This document shows positions 25,323-35,475 of a stretch of DNA of 60,151 nt, piece by piece. The translations under genes and the position numbers were made by a program. The stretch spans positions 1 through 60,151 of the forward strand of contig DLMH01000008.1 in NCBI GenBank assembly GCA_002478115.1, in the 5' to 3' direction. The notes below the pieces were generated by a model that saw only the letters and a list, made by a program, of their open reading frames with translations, searched no databases and had not been told where the DNA came from. This DNA comes from Candidatus Acidiferrum typicum (lineage in GTDB: Bacteria > Acidobacteriota > Terriglobia > Acidiferrales > UBA7541). Every line of letters starts with the position of its first letter. Positions within the stretch are counted from its first letter, which is position 1.

Positions 25323-28300
25323 GTCCCTCTCGTCCGTTCATCTTACGGCCGGTAGCGACGTCGCTTTTGATGGCGGCCATCCTGCTCGCTGGCTTCGTCG
25401 CCTATCTCCAGTTGCCCGTATCGGCGCTCCCAGAGGTGGACTACCCCACCATTCAGGTGGTCACGTTCTATCCCGGCGCCAGCCCCGACGTGATGGCTTC
25501 GGCGATTACCGCGCCTCTCGAGCGGCAGTTCGGTCAGGTCCCCGGCCTCAATCAGATGACTTCCACGAGTTCCGATGGGAGTTCCATCATTGTTTTGCAG
25601 TTTTCACTCGAATTGAACATCGACGTCGCTGAACAGGAAGTACAAGCCGCCATCAACGCAGCGCAAACTTATCTGCCTTCCGATCTGCCGATTCCGCCGA
25701 TCTATAGCAAAACGAATCCGGCGGACACGCCGATTCTCACCCTGGCGCTTTCCTCCAAAACGATTCCGCTGTCGCAAGTCGAAGACTTCGCGGATACGCG
25801 CTTCGCCCAAAAAATTTCTCAGCTTCCGGGCGTGGGACTCGTCAGCATCAGCGGCGGGCAAAAGCCGGCCGTTCGCGTGCGCGTTAATCCCACGGCGCTC
25901 TCCTCGTACGGCATAAATCTCGAGGATGTCCGCACGGCCCTCCAGCAAACCAGCCTCGACCAGGCGAAAGGGAACTTCGACGGCCCCCAACAGGACTACC
26001 AGATTCAATCGAACGACCAACTGCTCACCGCTTCCGATTTCGAGCAGGTCATCATTGCCTACCACAACGGGTCGCCCGTAAAACTCTGCGACGTGGCTAC
26101 GGTCGCAAATGACGTGGAAAACAACCGCCAGGCCGCCTGGATGAACGAAACTCCCGCGGTCATCGTCAACATCCAACGCCAGCCCGGGGCGAACATCATT
26201 CAGGTCGTCGATCGCATTAAGAAGTTGCTTCCCGTCCTGAAAAGCAATCTCCCCGCCGCCGTGCAAGTGGATGTACTGACGGATCGCACCACCACCATCA
26301 GGGCTTCCGTCCAGGACGTCGAATTTGAACTCATGCTCACCGTGGCTCTGGTCGTCATGGTCATTTTTCTGTTCTTGCGCAATCTTTCCGCGACCATCAT
26401 CCCCAGCGTCGCCGTCCCTCTCTCCATCGTCGGCACGTTCGGCGTGATGTATCTCGCGGGCTTCAGCTTAAACAACCTCACGCTGATGGCCCTCACGATT
26501 TCGACTGGGTTCGTCGTCGATGACGCCATCGTCATGATCGAGAACATCATTCGCTTCATCGAAGAGGGAGACCCCCCGCTGCAAGCCGCGCTGAAGGGCT
26601 CCGAGCAGATCGGTTTCACCATCGTATCGCTCACCATTTCCCTGATTGCGGTATTGATTCCCCTGCTCTTCATGGGCGACATCGTCGGGCGGCTTTTCCG
26701 GGAGTTTGCCATCACCCTGAGCGTGACCATCCTCGTCTCCGCGGTGGTTTCTCTGACTCTCACTCCCATGATGTGTTCGCGTCTTTTGAAAAGCACCCAC
26801 GGGCGAAAGCAGACCCGTTTCTATGTGGCCTCGGAGAAAGCCTTTGATCGCATCATTGCTTTCTATGGAAGAACTCTAACGTGGGTGTTAAAGCACCAAA
26901 ACGCAACTCTGCTTGTGGCCGCCGCCACGCTGGTGCTTACTGTCATTCTCTACGTCTTCATCCCCAAGGGTTTCTTCCCCGTGCAAGACACGGGCATCAT
27001 ACAAGGCATCTCGGAAGCCGCGCAGTCCGTATCGTTTCCGGCCATGGCGGAAAAACAGCAGCAACTCTCCCACTTGATCTTGCAGGATCCCGCCGTGGAG
27101 AGCCTTTCTTCCTTTATCGGTATCGACGGCACCAACACCACACTGAACAGCGGGCGCATCCAAATCAATTTGAAGCCCCTGGAAGTGCGCAAAATCAACG
27201 CCTCGGATGTCATCCGGCGGCTCCAGCCAAATCTGGAGAAGATTGATGGCATCACGCTGTACATGCAGCCGGTGCAGGACCTCACGGTCGAAGACCGCGT
27301 CAGCCGCACGCAATACCAGTACACTCTCGAAGATCCCGATCAGCGCGAACTGAATTACTGGACGGCCAAGCTGATGGCCAAACTGCAGGCGATTCCGGAG
27401 CTTCGCGACCTGGCAACGGACCAGCAGACTTCCGGCCTTGCCGCCTCCCTCACCATCGACCGTGTCACTGCTTCCCGCATGGGCATCACGCCGCAAGCGA
27501 TCGACCAGATGCTTTACGATGCTTTCGGCCAGCGCCAAGTTTCGACGCTGTACACGCAAGTGAACCAGTACCACATCATTCTTGAAACGGAACCCGAGTT
27601 TCAGAAGAATCCCTCGAAATTACAAGACATCTACGTGCGTTCTGCTCTGGCTCCAACCGCACTCACTACGGGTTCTTCCAATACGCAGACTGTCACGGCC
27701 ACGACGTCTTCCGGCAATTCTGCTTCCTCTGCTGCGCCCAGCCCTTCCGCTGTCCCCAACACGGCTGTCAGCTCCGGTTCTGCCAATCCCAGCCCCGTGG
27801 CAACGGTAAATGGTGGCGCGGTTCCGCTCAGCGCCTTCACCCGCTTTGAAATGAAGAGCAGCCCTTTGTCCGTCAACCACCAGGGGCAATTTCCCGTCGT
27901 CACCATCTCCTTCAATCTGGCGCCCAGTGCCTCGCTTGGCGAAGCCACCAAGGCGATCGACAAGGCCCAGAAGGACATTGGCATGCCTCTCAGCGTGCAG
28001 GGCGCCTTCCAGGGCACCGCCGCATCCTTTCAAGCTTCCTTGTCCAACGAGCCGCTCTTGATCCTCGCGGCGCTGGTCACGGTTTATATCGTCCTTGGTG
28101 TCCTTTACGAAAGCTACATTCACCCGCTCACCATTCTGTCGACGCTGCCCTCTGCCGGCGTGGGCGCCATTCTGGCCTTGTTGATTTGCGGCCAGGAACT
28201 CAGCGTCGTGGCGCTCATCGGAATCATTCTTTTGATCGGTATCGTCAAGAAAAACGGAATCATGATGATTGACTTTGCTCTCGAGGCGGAGCGCAAAGAG

Positions 28301-28591
28301 GGCAAAAAGCCGGAAGTCGCCATCTATGAAGCGTGCCTCTTGCGATTCCGGCCCATCATGATGACCACCATGGCTGCGTTGCTCGCCGGCCTGCCACTTG
28401 CCCTTGGTACCGGAATAGGCTCGGAGCTGCGTCGCCCCTTGGGCATCTCCATGGTTGGCGGCTTGCTCTTAAGTCAGGTTCTGACGCTCTACACGACTCC
28501 GGTCATTTACATCTTCTTCGACCAGCTCGCGCAGCGCTTCTCTTCGCACCGCGCGCACGATACCGGGCTCGAAGTGGTCCCGGCGGATTGA
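25319..28591 (+). CDS. mdtB: RND multidrug efflux permease, MdtB-like
   Basis: 1090 aa from GTG 25319. HAE-1 drug-pump features: N-terminal [22 protein letters not shown]4 proton-relay [17 protein letters not shown] (Asp-Asp pair), and C-terminal [16 protein letters not shown]. It is about 50 residues longer than usual because of a Ser/Thr/Ala/Pro-rich insert at about residues 779-832 in the second periplasmic loop, in the docking/porter region; the second permease lacks it. With the next gene it probably forms an MdtB-MdtC type hetero-trimer, as in E. coli. Confidence 0.92.
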   Translation: MSPSRPFILRPVATSLLMAAILLAGFVAYLQLPVSALPEVDYPTIQVVTFYPGASPDVMASAITAPLERQFGQVPGLNQMTSTSSDGSSIIVLQFSLELNIDVAEQEVQAAINAAQTYLPSDLPIPPIYSKTNPADTPILTLALSSKTIPLSQVEDFADTRFAQKISQLPGVGLVSISGGQKPAVRVRVNPTALSSYGINLEDVRTALQQTSLDQAKGNFDGPQQDYQIQSNDQLLTASDFEQVIIAYHNGSPVKLCDVATVANDVENNRQAAWMNETPAVIVNIQRQPGANIIQVVDRIKKLLPVLKSNLPAAVQVDVLTDRTTTIRASVQDVEFELMLTVALVVMVIFLFLRNLSATIIPSVAVPLSIVGTFGVMYLAGFSLNNLTLMALTISTGFVVDDAIVMIENIIRFIEEGDPPLQAALKGSEQIGFTIVSLTISLIAVLIPLLFMGDIVGRLFREFAITLSVTILVSAVVSLTLTPMMCSRLLKSTHGRKQTRFYVASEKAFDRIIAFYGRTLTWVLKHQNATLLVAAATLVLTVILYVFIPKGFFPVQDTGIIQGISEAAQSVSFPAMAEKQQQLSHLILQDPAVESLSSFIGIDGTNTTLNSGRIQINLKPLEVRKINASDVIRRLQPNLEKIDGITLYMQPVQDLTVEDRVSRTQYQYTLEDPDQRELNYWTAKLMAKLQAIPELRDLATDQQTSGLAASLTIDRVTASRMGITPQAIDQMLYDAFGQRQVSTLYTQVNQYHIILETEPEFQKNPSKLQDIYVRSALAPTALTTGSSNTQTVTATTSSGNSASSAAPSPSAVPNTAVSSGSANPSPVATVNGGAVPLSAFTRFEMKSSPLSVNHQGQFPVVTISFNLAPSASLGEATKAIDKAQKDIGMPLSVQGAFQGTAASFQASLSNEPLLILAALVTVYIVLGVLYESYIHPLTILSTLPSAGVGAILALLICGQELSVVALIGIILLIGIVKKNGIMMIDFALEAERKEGKKPEVAIYEACLLRFRPIMMTTMAALLAGLPLALGTGIGSELRRPLGISMVGGLLLSQVLTLYTTPVIYIFFDQLAQRFSSHRAHDTGLEVVPAD

Positions 28592-28595
28592 TGCC

Positions 28596-31500
28596 ATGAG
28601 CCTCTCTTCTCCATTCATTCGACGGCCGGTGGCCACCACACTCCTGACAGCGGCCATTGCGCTGGCGGGGGGCGTGGCCTTTCGCGAGTTGCCGGTCTCG
28701 CCGCTTCCGCAGGTTGATTTCCCGACGATTTCCGTGGGCGCTAGTCTGCCGGGAGCCAGCCCGGAGATCATGGCCTCCTCCGTCGCCACGCCCTTGGAGC
28801 GCCAGTTCGGAAGGATCGCCGGCATCACGGAGATGACCTCCTCCAGTTATCTCGGGACCACCAGCGTGACCATGCAATTTGATCTGAACCGCAACATTGA
28901 TGGCGCCGCGCGCGACGTCCAGGCCGCCATCAATGCCGCGCGGAGTTACCTGCCCGCGAATCTCCCCGGGAATCCCACCTATCGCAAGGTCAATCCCGCC
29001 GATGCTCCGATCATGATTCTGGCGCTGACGTCAAATGTGTACACCAGAGGCGCGCTGTATGACGCCGCCTCCACCATCATGCAGCAGCGTCTTTCTCAGG
29101 TTCAGGGGGTCGGGCAAGTCAGCGTTGGTGGCAGCTCGCTGCCGGCAGTGCGGGTGGACATTAATCCGACGCAACTCAACGGCTATGGTCTGGGCCTGCA
29201 GGATGTTGCCGCGATGCTGAGCCGGCAGAATGCCAATAGTCCCAAGGGGCAAATCACGGATCGTGCGACGTCCGCGGACATCACCACGAACGACCAGCTC
29301 TTGAAGGCCGTGGACTACATGCCGCTTGTGGTGGGCTACCACAATGGCGCCGCCGTCAAGTTAAGCGATGTCGCGGAGGTCCAGGACTCCACGGAAAACG
29401 TGCGCGCCGCCGGCTTCGTCAATGGCAAGCCCTGTGTCCTCATCTTTATTTTCCGCCAGCCGGGCGCGAACATCATTGATACCGTGGATCGTATCCGCGC
29501 CGTGCTTCCGGCACTCAAGGCTTCCATCCCTACCGCCATTGACACGGAAGTTGTGATGGACCGTACTCTCACCATTCGCGCATCCGTTCGGGATGTTGAG
29601 CGTAATCTCATGATCTCGATTTCCCTGGTCATCCTGGTGGTGTTCGTCTTCCTGCGAAGCGTCCGTGCCACCTTCATTCCCAGCGTCGCCGTCCCCGTCT
29701 CCCTGATCGGCACCTTTGGCGTGATGTACCTGTGCCACTACAGCATTGACAACCTCTCGCTCATGGCGCTCACCATTTCCACGGGCTTTGTGGTTGACGA
29801 TGCCATTGTGGTCATCGAGAACATCACGCGCTATCTCGAGCAGGGCATGTCGCCTATGCAAGCGGCCTTCAAGGGCGCCAGCGAAATTGGCTTTACGGTC
29901 CTGACCATCAGCATCTCTCTGATTGCTGTGTTCATCCCCATTCTATTAATGGGAACCATTATCGGGCGGCTGTTCCGGGAATTCGCCGTGGTCCTCTCGG
30001 TCGCCATCCTGGTCTCCCTGGTCATTTCTCTGACGGCGACGCCGATGATGTGCTCTCGGCTGCTCAGGAATCTTCGCGATGAGCGGCACGGCCTGGCGTA
30101 CCGCCTCAGCGAGCGCGCCTTCGCTGCGGTCCTACGGGGCTACGAGCGGAGCCTCGGTTGGGTCCTGGAACACTCACGCCTGACGCTCGGCGTTCTGGTC
30201 TTCACCATTGCACTCAATATCTTTCTTTTTTGGATCGTCCCCGGGGGACTCTTTCCGCAGCAGGATAACGGCATCGTCTTTGGCGGCATACAGGGCTCAC
30301 AGGACATTTCTTTCCAGGCCATGCAAGCGGCTACGGCGCGCATCGTGAGTATCGTCAAAACGGATCCCGCCGTGCAGAATGTCATGGCGTTCACGGGTGG
30401 CGGGGGCCCCACCAACGGCGGCTTCGTTTACATGGGCCTGAAACCCCGCAACCAACGCGACGCCAGCTCCAGTCAGGTGGTTGACCGTCTGCGCCCGAAA
30501 CTCCTTGCTGTCTCGGGTGCCAGCACTTTTATGCAAGCCGGACAGGACGTGAGCATTGGCGGACGGAGGAGCAGCGCACAATATCAGTACACCATTCAGA
30601 GCGACACCCTGCAGGACCTAATTCAGTGGGGCCCGGTCCTGCTCCAGCAGATGCGCAAGTTGCCCATGCTCACCGACGTGAATACCGACCAGCAGAATAG
30701 CGGTCTGCAGGCGATGTTGACTTATGACCGCCAGACCATGTCACGTCTCGGTATTACCCCGCAGATGGTGGATAATTCCCTCTACGAAGCCTTCGGCCAA
30801 GCCCAGGTTTCCACCATGTTTACCGGCATCAACCAGTACCACGTGGTGCTGGAAGTCGCGCCCAAGTTCTGGCAGTCTCCCGTGAACTTGAGCGACGTGT
30901 ACATCCGGGCCGCGCAAGGGAAAGTCATCCCTCTCAGCGCCATCGCGCATTACGAGCCAAACACCGCTCCCCTGGCCGTGAATCACCAGGGGCAATATCC
31001 CTCGGTCACCATTTCCTTCAATCTTGCTCCGGGTGTTGCTCTCAGCGACGCGACCACGGCCGTCCTCGGCATGCAGCAGAAGATCGGCATGCCCAACACC
31101 ATTCATGGCATGTTCTCCGGCGCGCTTCAGGCCTATCGCGATTCCTTGGCGGGGGAACTTATTCTGGTCGGCTTGGCAATCATTGCCGTCTATATCGTCC
31201 TGGGCATTCTCTACGAGAGTTACATCCACCCCCTCACGATTATTTCCACCCTCCCTTCCGCGGGAGTCGGCGCCGTGCTGGCGCTCATGATCTTTCACAA
31301 GGACCTCAGCATCATCGCGCTAATTGGCGTCATTCTGTTAATTGGCATCGTCAAGAAGAACGCCATCCTGATGATTGACTTTGCGCTCGCCGCCGAGCGC
31401 ATCGACGGCAAAACCCCTCGTGAAGCCATTTTCCAGGCTTGCATCCTGCGATTCCGCCCCATCCTGATGACCACCATGGCGGCCCTCTTTGGCGCCATGC

Positions 31501-31700
31501 CCTTGGCTTTCGGCAGGGGGACGGGTTCGGAGCTGCGTAATCCTCTCGGCATCGCCATTATCGGCGGGCTGATTCTGAGCCAAATGCTCACGCTTTACAC
31601 CACGCCCGTGGTTTACCTTTCCCTGGACCGCTTGAGGGTCAAGTGGCTCCGCGCCCACGGAAAGCTCGAACAGCAGCGGCAAATCGAGTCCTTCGGATGA
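28596..31700 (+). CDS. mdtC: RND multidrug efflux permease, MdtC-like
   Basis: 1034 aa, the usual length, starting at ATG 28596, four bases after the first permease ends. FIRRPVATTLLTAAIALAGGVAF, the TM4 motif [17 protein letters not shown] and GIVKKNAILMIDFALAAER match the MdtB/MdtC class. It is clearly a paralogue of the preceding gene (many identical blocks such as LPSAGVGA and [16 protein letters not shown]), so the pair arose by duplication. Acts in the inner membrane with the MdtA-like adaptor and the outer-membrane lipoprotein downstream. Confidence 0.93.
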   Translation: MSLSSPFIRRPVATTLLTAAIALAGGVAFRELPVSPLPQVDFPTISVGASLPGASPEIMASSVATPLERQFGRIAGITEMTSSSYLGTTSVTMQFDLNRNIDGAARDVQAAINAARSYLPANLPGNPTYRKVNPADAPIMILALTSNVYTRGALYDAASTIMQQRLSQVQGVGQVSVGGSSLPAVRVDINPTQLNGYGLGLQDVAAMLSRQNANSPKGQITDRATSADITTNDQLLKAVDYMPLVVGYHNGAAVKLSDVAEVQDSTENVRAAGFVNGKPCVLIFIFRQPGANIIDTVDRIRAVLPALKASIPTAIDTEVVMDRTLTIRASVRDVERNLMISISLVILVVFVFLRSVRATFIPSVAVPVSLIGTFGVMYLCHYSIDNLSLMALTISTGFVVDDAIVVIENITRYLEQGMSPMQAAFKGASEIGFTVLTISISLIAVFIPILLMGTIIGRLFREFAVVLSVAILVSLVISLTATPMMCSRLLRNLRDERHGLAYRLSERAFAAVLRGYERSLGWVLEHSRLTLGVLVFTIALNIFLFWIVPGGLFPQQDNGIVFGGIQGSQDISFQAMQAATARIVSIVKTDPAVQNVMAFTGGGGPTNGGFVYMGLKPRNQRDASSSQVVDRLRPKLLAVSGASTFMQAGQDVSIGGRRSSAQYQYTIQSDTLQDLIQWGPVLLQQMRKLPMLTDVNTDQQNSGLQAMLTYDRQTMSRLGITPQMVDNSLYEAFGQAQVSTMFTGINQYHVVLEVAPKFWQSPVNLSDVYIRAAQGKVIPLSAIAHYEPNTAPLAVNHQGQYPSVTISFNLAPGVALSDATTAVLGMQQKIGMPNTIHGMFSGALQAYRDSLAGELILVGLAIIAVYIVLGILYESYIHPLTIISTLPSAGVGAVLALMIFHKDLSIIALIGVILLIGIVKKNAILMIDFALAAERIDGKTPREAIFQACILRFRPILMTTMAALFGAMPLAFGRGTGSELRNPLGIAIIGGLILSQMLTLYTTPVVYLSLDRLRVKWLRAHGKLEQQRQIESFG

Positions 31701-31768
31701 CAGGTTCTTATGCGCCACGCGAACTCGCTATCAGAAAGGGCCAACCTAGTAAGGAGTCTGAGGCACCG

Positions 31769-33298
31769 ATGAAGGCAACGAACAAAATGCGTGTTGCAAC
31801 CGCGCTTCTTTGCGGCGTAGTACTCCTCCAGGGCTGCGATGTTGGCCCGAAATACAATCGCCCCGCGGCGAAGGTGCCGGCAACGTTCAAAGAGGTCACC
31901 CAGGACGATCTCAAGAAAATGGACGGCTGGAAAGTCGCACAACCCCAGGACAGCGCTCTCCATGGCAACTGGTGGGAGATTTTTGGCGATTCCCAGTTGA
32001 ACGCACTCGAAGAACAAGTCAATATTTCCAACCAGAACGTCGCCGCTGCGTTTGCCAGCTTCATGGCCGCGCGCGCCCTGGTGCGGCAAGCTCGCTCGCA
32101 ATATTTCCCCACCGTTTCCGTCGGCGCAAGCATCATTCCCCAGCACCAGCCCGCTTCTTTGGGCGGGACGACCTTCACCGAATACTCTCTACCCTTCGAC
32201 GCTTCCTGGACGCCCGACTTGTGGGGCCGCGTGCGCAACACCGTTCGCGCCAACGTCGCAAACGCGCAAGCCAGCGCGGCCGATCTCGAATACACCCGGC
32301 TGACGGCTCAAGCGGAACTCGCCGTCGATTATTTCCAACTGCGCGGCCAGGACGCTCTGAAACAACTGCTTGATTCAACTGTCGTCGCTTATGAGGAGTC
32401 TCTGAAGCTGACCAAGGCGCTGTACGAAACGGGTATCGACTCCGACGAAGCCGTCGCGCAAGCCGAAACTCAACTGGAAGCCGCCCGCGCGCAAGATACC
32501 AATCTTGGCATTCTGCGGTCGCAATACGAGCACGCGATTGCACTTTTGGTTGGCCAGCCGGCTTCTTCCTTCTCTATCGCCACCGAGCCCTTGAAAACTC
32601 CGCCGCCCGCTATTCCGTTTGGCGTTCCCTCGCAACTTTTGGAGCGCCGCCCGGACATCGCCGCAACCGAGCGCCTGATGGCCCAGGCCAATGCGCAAAT
32701 CGGCGTCGCCAGAGCCGCATTTTATCCAACGCTGACTCTTAGCGCTTCCGCCGGGTTCCAAACCACGGCCGGCTCCAGTTGGTTTAGCTGGCCGAGCCGC
32801 TTCTGGTCCGTCGGCCCGGCTATTTCCGAGTTGATTTACGATGGCGGGCTGCGTCGTGCCACCGTCGAACAGGTTCGCGCGCAATATGATCAGACGGTCG
32901 CGAACTATCGCGGCACGGTCCTGACCGCGTTTCAACAGGTCGAGGATAATCTTTCAACCCTGCGCGTTCTTTCCAAGGAAATTCAGGAACAAGACACCGC
33001 CATCCAGTCCGCGCAGCGCAGTCTGAATCTTGCGACGGACCGCTACCGCCTCGGCATCGACCCCTACCTCAACGTCATTACCGCCCAAACAACGCTCTTC
33101 GGCAATCAGCAGACCGCCGTGAACCTGCGTATCCAGCAAATCGTGGCCAGCGTGCAATTGATCGAGGCGGTCGGCGGGGGTTGGGATTCCTCCACGCTTC
33201 CCACTTCGCAGCAGATTATTTCGCGGGAGGCCCAGTCCCCGGCGGCTGCTCCGGTGCAACCCTCCAAGAGCCAGCCGCCACCCGCATCCGCTCCCTAA
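31769..33298 (+). CDS. Outer-membrane efflux lipoprotein (OprM/NodT family)
   Basis: 509 aa from ATG 31769 with AAGGAG about 12 nt upstream. Lipoprotein signal peptide with lipobox LLQGC (Cys about residue 23) followed by DVGPKYNRPAA, a hallmark of the NodT/OprM branch. Two OEP repeats of long helices and beta strands: SWTPDLWGRVRNTVRAN and LLERRPDIAATERLMAQANAQIGVARAAFYP are typical. The C-terminal tail is Pro/Ala/Gln-rich. Completes a tripartite pump with the adaptor and two permeases; last gene of the operon. Confidence 0.93.
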   Translation: MKATNKMRVATALLCGVVLLQGCDVGPKYNRPAAKVPATFKEVTQDDLKKMDGWKVAQPQDSALHGNWWEIFGDSQLNALEEQVNISNQNVAAAFASFMAARALVRQARSQYFPTVSVGASIIPQHQPASLGGTTFTEYSLPFDASWTPDLWGRVRNTVRANVANAQASAADLEYTRLTAQAELAVDYFQLRGQDALKQLLDSTVVAYEESLKLTKALYETGIDSDEAVAQAETQLEAARAQDTNLGILRSQYEHAIALLVGQPASSFSIATEPLKTPPPAIPFGVPSQLLERRPDIAATERLMAQANAQIGVARAAFYPTLTLSASAGFQTTAGSSWFSWPSRFWSVGPAISELIYDGGLRRATVEQVRAQYDQTVANYRGTVLTAFQQVEDNLSTLRVLSKEIQEQDTAIQSAQRSLNLATDRYRLGIDPYLNVITAQTTLFGNQQTAVNLRIQQIVASVQLIEAVGGGWDSSTLPTSQQIISREAQSPAAAPVQPSKSQPPPASAP

Positions 33299-33322
33299 TC
33301 CATCTTTCTCACGGGCTGCAGT

Positions 33323-33562
33323 TTAATCCCTCTTCATCTTTGGAGTGCGGCGGCTTGCCGCCGCTTTTCGAACTGTATGCCCCGCCGCCGCATCGCCCAG
33401 CAACGCAGCGTCGCTTGGTGGCACAGTCACTCCTGACTGTGCTCCTGGGTTCGCCTCGTTTGGTGTGATTGGCGTGATGGGCGTCGCGCAACGCAAACAC
33501 AGCGTGGCAGTTGCCGGATTCGGTGTGTGGCAGACGGGGCACTCGATGGAGTTTGGCGTCAT
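33323..33562 (-). pseudogene. Truncated zinc-ribbon protein fragment
   Basis: An open frame of 79 codons starting MTPNSIECPVCHTPNPATAT then LCLRCATPITP. The CxxC...CxxC zinc ribbon is like that found at the N terminus of Ser/Thr kinases, FHA proteins and other large Acidobacteria proteins. After about residue 45 the sequence becomes low-complexity, and its last codons fall within an inverted GGCGGC...GCCGCC repeat. No good ribosome binding site precedes it. I read it as the surviving start of a larger gene cut off by repeat insertion; a short genuine protein is the alternative. Confidence 0.35.
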
Positions 33563-33927
33563 GGCTGGATGAGGTGCCGAAACCCGAACTTCTGCCTTTT
33601 CCAGTGCTGCATGGTTGTTGGGACGCCCCAGATTCTACACCACGGGAACCCGCCAACAGTCCATCAATTTCTCCGCCAAATCCCCTCCCCTCTTTCGTCA
33701 TCCCGACCGAAGCGGCCCGACTTTTTCTTTCGCGCCGAATTATGGCGCGTCGGGCCGCGCAGCGGAGGGATCTCTCTTCCTCCTCAAGGGGTCGGACATT
33801 CATGTCCGACTATATAGGCGCCCAAAACCAAAAAACTCCCCAGACTCTCTCTCAGGTGATTTCAACCGGCCTGGCCGACTCTGCCGATCCACCCGCCCGC
33901 AAATCCTCTTGACTCGGAGTTCTCATT
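33563..33927. repeat. Gene-free stretch with a hairpin repeat related to the MITE core
   Basis: No gene is supported here. At 33696-33780 the sequence CGTCATCCCGACCGAAGCG...GCGGAGGGATCTCTCTTCC resembles the interior of the MITE-like elements (TCATTCCGACC...GGAGGAATCTCTC). It encloses a strong stem, GCGGCCCGAC...GTCGGGCCGC, with a second nested stem in its loop. It could be a degenerate or distinct family member. Confidence 0.5.
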
Positions 33928-34233
33928 GTGAGAACCTACCACTTCATGCGTATCATCAAGCGAGGCGCTCTTGTGCACTTCTGGCAACGGCACCCGGATG
34001 CGCAGGCGAGTCTTGAATCGTGGTATGCGGTGGTGCGCCAGGCCAATTGGAAGACGCCTGTAGAATTGAAACAGGTGTACCGCACCGCTGATTCGGTCGG
34101 ACGGAGAACCGTGTTCAATGTCGCTGGCAACAAGTACCGCTTGATCGCGCGTGTGAACTACCAGACGCAGCGGGTTTTTGTCCTGTACTTGTTGACGCAC
34201 GCGGAATACGACAAAGGGGCTTGGAAACAATGA
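33928..34233 (+). CDS. higB: HigB-family toxin (RelE-fold mRNA interferase)
   Basis: 101 aa from GTG 33928 (GGAG 8 nt upstream), or 95 aa from ATG 33946, where the conserved family start MRIIKRGALVHFWQRHPDAQ begins; the latter has no good ribosome binding site. The motifs WYAVVRQANWKTPVELK, FNVAGNKYRLIARVNY and the terminal LTHAEYDKGAWK are diagnostic of HigB toxins, which cleave mRNA on the ribosome. The toxin precedes its antitoxin, the order usual for hig loci, and overlaps it by 4 nt (ATGA). Sits in a repeat-rich, gene-poor stretch, consistent with an acquired locus. Confidence 0.93.
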   Translation: MRTYHFMRIIKRGALVHFWQRHPDAQASLESWYAVVRQANWKTPVELKQVYRTADSVGRRTVFNVAGNKYRLIARVNYQTQRVFVLYLLTHAEYDKGAWKQ

Positions 34234-34637
34234 GCACCATGACCATTGAGCTGGACGCGAAGACTTACGGGAAACTCCTGGGGCGTACCCTCCCCCACGT
34301 AATCCGCACGGATGAGGAATGCGAACGTCTGACCAACGAACTTCTGCGCCTCGACGAACGCGAAGACCTTTCCCCGGAAGAAAAGGAACTCGCCGAACTC
34401 CTGACCGTGCTGATTGACGAATACGAGGAACGCCGCTATCCCATTCGCAAGGCCACTCCACGGCAGACGCTTCACCACCTCATGGAGGCGCGCAAACTGA
34501 CGCAAAAAGACCTCTGGAAGCTTTTCGGCTCAAAGGGAATCACCTCCGAGGTTTTTCACGGCAAGCGTTCCATCAGCAAAGCCCAAGCCAAAAAACTCGC
34601 CCTCTTCTTCCACGTCACCGCCGACCTGTTCATTTGA
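34230..34637 (+). CDS. higA: HigA-family antitoxin with helix-turn-helix
   Basis: 135 aa from ATG 34230, overlapping the toxin stop. The N-terminal part (TERLTNELLRL-like helical segment, LSPEEKELAELLTVLIDEYEE) is the toxin-binding region of the larger HigA type. The C-terminal XRE-type helix-turn-helix reads LMEARKLTQKDLWKLFGSKGITSEVFHGKRSISKAQAKKLALFF. Expected to neutralise HigB and repress the shared promoter, which should lie just upstream of 33928. The complete reading frame suggests an active pair. Confidence 0.92.
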   Translation: MSTMTIELDAKTYGKLLGRTLPHVIRTDEECERLTNELLRLDEREDLSPEEKELAELLTVLIDEYEERRYPIRKATPRQTLHHLMEARKLTQKDLWKLFGSKGITSEVFHGKRSISKAQAKKLALFFHVTADLFI

Positions 34638-34677
34638 AGCACGCCGGCTGGCCCGGGCTCAATCCGCTGTATGAAGT

Positions 34678-34734
34678 TGGGTGCCCCATCCTCGGTTTGT
34701 GAGGGTGGGTCTCGGGGTTCTCCCGTCCTCCCAC
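34678..34734 (+). repeat. Direct repeat family R1, copy 1
   Basis: GGGTGCCCCATCCTCGGTTT followed by GTGAGGGTGGGTCTCGGGGTT. A close copy lies at 35416-35475 (GGGTGCCCCACTCTCGTAGTT then TGAGGGTGGGTCTTGGGTTT). Same orientation, 740 bases apart. Confidence 0.6.
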
Positions 34735-34770
34735 TCCGTCGTCCCGCCCGCTCTGCAAACAGCACGGCAC

Positions 34771-34824
34771 CCTGTCATCCTGAGGGGCGCACAGTCTGCG
34801 CCCTGAAGGATCTCAAATGACACA
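34771..34824 (+). repeat. Short hairpin repeat of the TCATCCTGAGG type
   Basis: CTGTCATCCTGAGGGGCGCA then CAGTCTGCGCCCTGAAGGATCTC. This is the kind of dispersed intergenic repeat seen widely in Acidobacteria genomes, with a GGGCGCA/TGCGCCC stem. Non-coding. Confidence 0.5.
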
Positions 34825-34956
34825 CCGCGCATAATTTTGATTGAGGTCCTTCGGCGATCCTCATCGAATCGCCTCAGGAAGACACTGGCTTGCTAAACTG
34901 CAACAACGGATGAATTGGAGTTTGTGAGAAACCCGGGCTAGGAGTCTCCGAGCGTA

Positions 34957-35002
34957 GGCCGCCCGGGATTGCCTCAGCGCTTTGAGCGTGCGCCAGCCGC
35001 CG
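34957..35002 (+). repeat. Direct repeat family R2, copy 1
   Basis: AGGCCGCCCGGGATTGCCTC then AGCGCTTTGAGCGTGCGCCA. Copy 2 lies at 35191-35240 (AGGCCACCCGAGATTGTCTC then AGCGCTTTAAGGCTGCGCCA). The pair brackets the small Cys-rich frame at 34974-35135. Confidence 0.6.
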
Positions 35003-35135
35003 GCCTGTAGTTCTTGCACTTGCAGCCGGGGTGATAGCAGATTACGCGGAGTCGCTTCGTTCTCCCGGGCTCCGGCCTGTGGATTGTAGAACCGTGCCCG
35101 CAGCGGCAGGGCTGCTTTCGGTGAGTGCTCTTCAT
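34974..35135 (-). CDS. Small Cys-rich (possible zinc-binding) protein
   Basis: 53 aa if started at ATG 35135; the frame extends to 35198. The arrangement CRCGHGSTIHRPEPG followed by VICYHPGCKCKNYRPA gives a Cys-x-Cys-x-x-His ... Cys-x4-Cys-x-Cys pattern resembling small zinc-binding domains. AGGAGT lies almost directly against the ATG, too close for an ideal start. Its 3' end overlaps repeat R2 copy 1. It may be a real small metalloprotein or a remnant shaped by repeats. Confidence 0.4.
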   Translation of the reverse strand: MKSTHRKQPCRCGHGSTIHRPEPGRTKRLRVICYHPGCKCKNYRPAAGARSKR

Positions 35136-35190
35136 ACTCCTGATGCTATCACGGCGCAGGGTGTCGTGGACGTGCGTAGCGCGGTTTGAA

Positions 35191-35240
35191 CAGGCCACCC
35201 GAGATTGTCTCAGCGCTTTAAGGCTGCGCCACCCGCGGGG
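35191..35240 (+). repeat. Direct repeat family R2, copy 2
   Basis: Matches 34957-35002 at roughly 85 percent by eye over 45 bases, same orientation. Confidence 0.55.
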
Positions 35241-35415
35241 GGTTCGAATCGGTACCAGCGAACCTCGTCGTGACCCTCTTCCTTCATGTAGAATAGGTAG
35301 AAGCCAGGATCACCTAACAGGTGGACTTGATGGTTGTTAAGGAGGTTAATTGTATTGTCTTTCCATAGGGGGAAGCTCTGGCGGGTGGCCCGCACGGTGA
35401 ATGCGCTGCTGACCC

Positions 35416-35475
35416 TGGGTGCCCCACTCTCGTAGTTTGAGGGTGGGTCTTGGGTTTCCCTTTTCTCGATCCCCC
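35416..35475 (+). repeat. Direct repeat family R1, copy 2
   Basis: Matches 34678-34734 (GTGCCCCA, then GAGGGTGGGTCT), same orientation. Confidence 0.55.
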
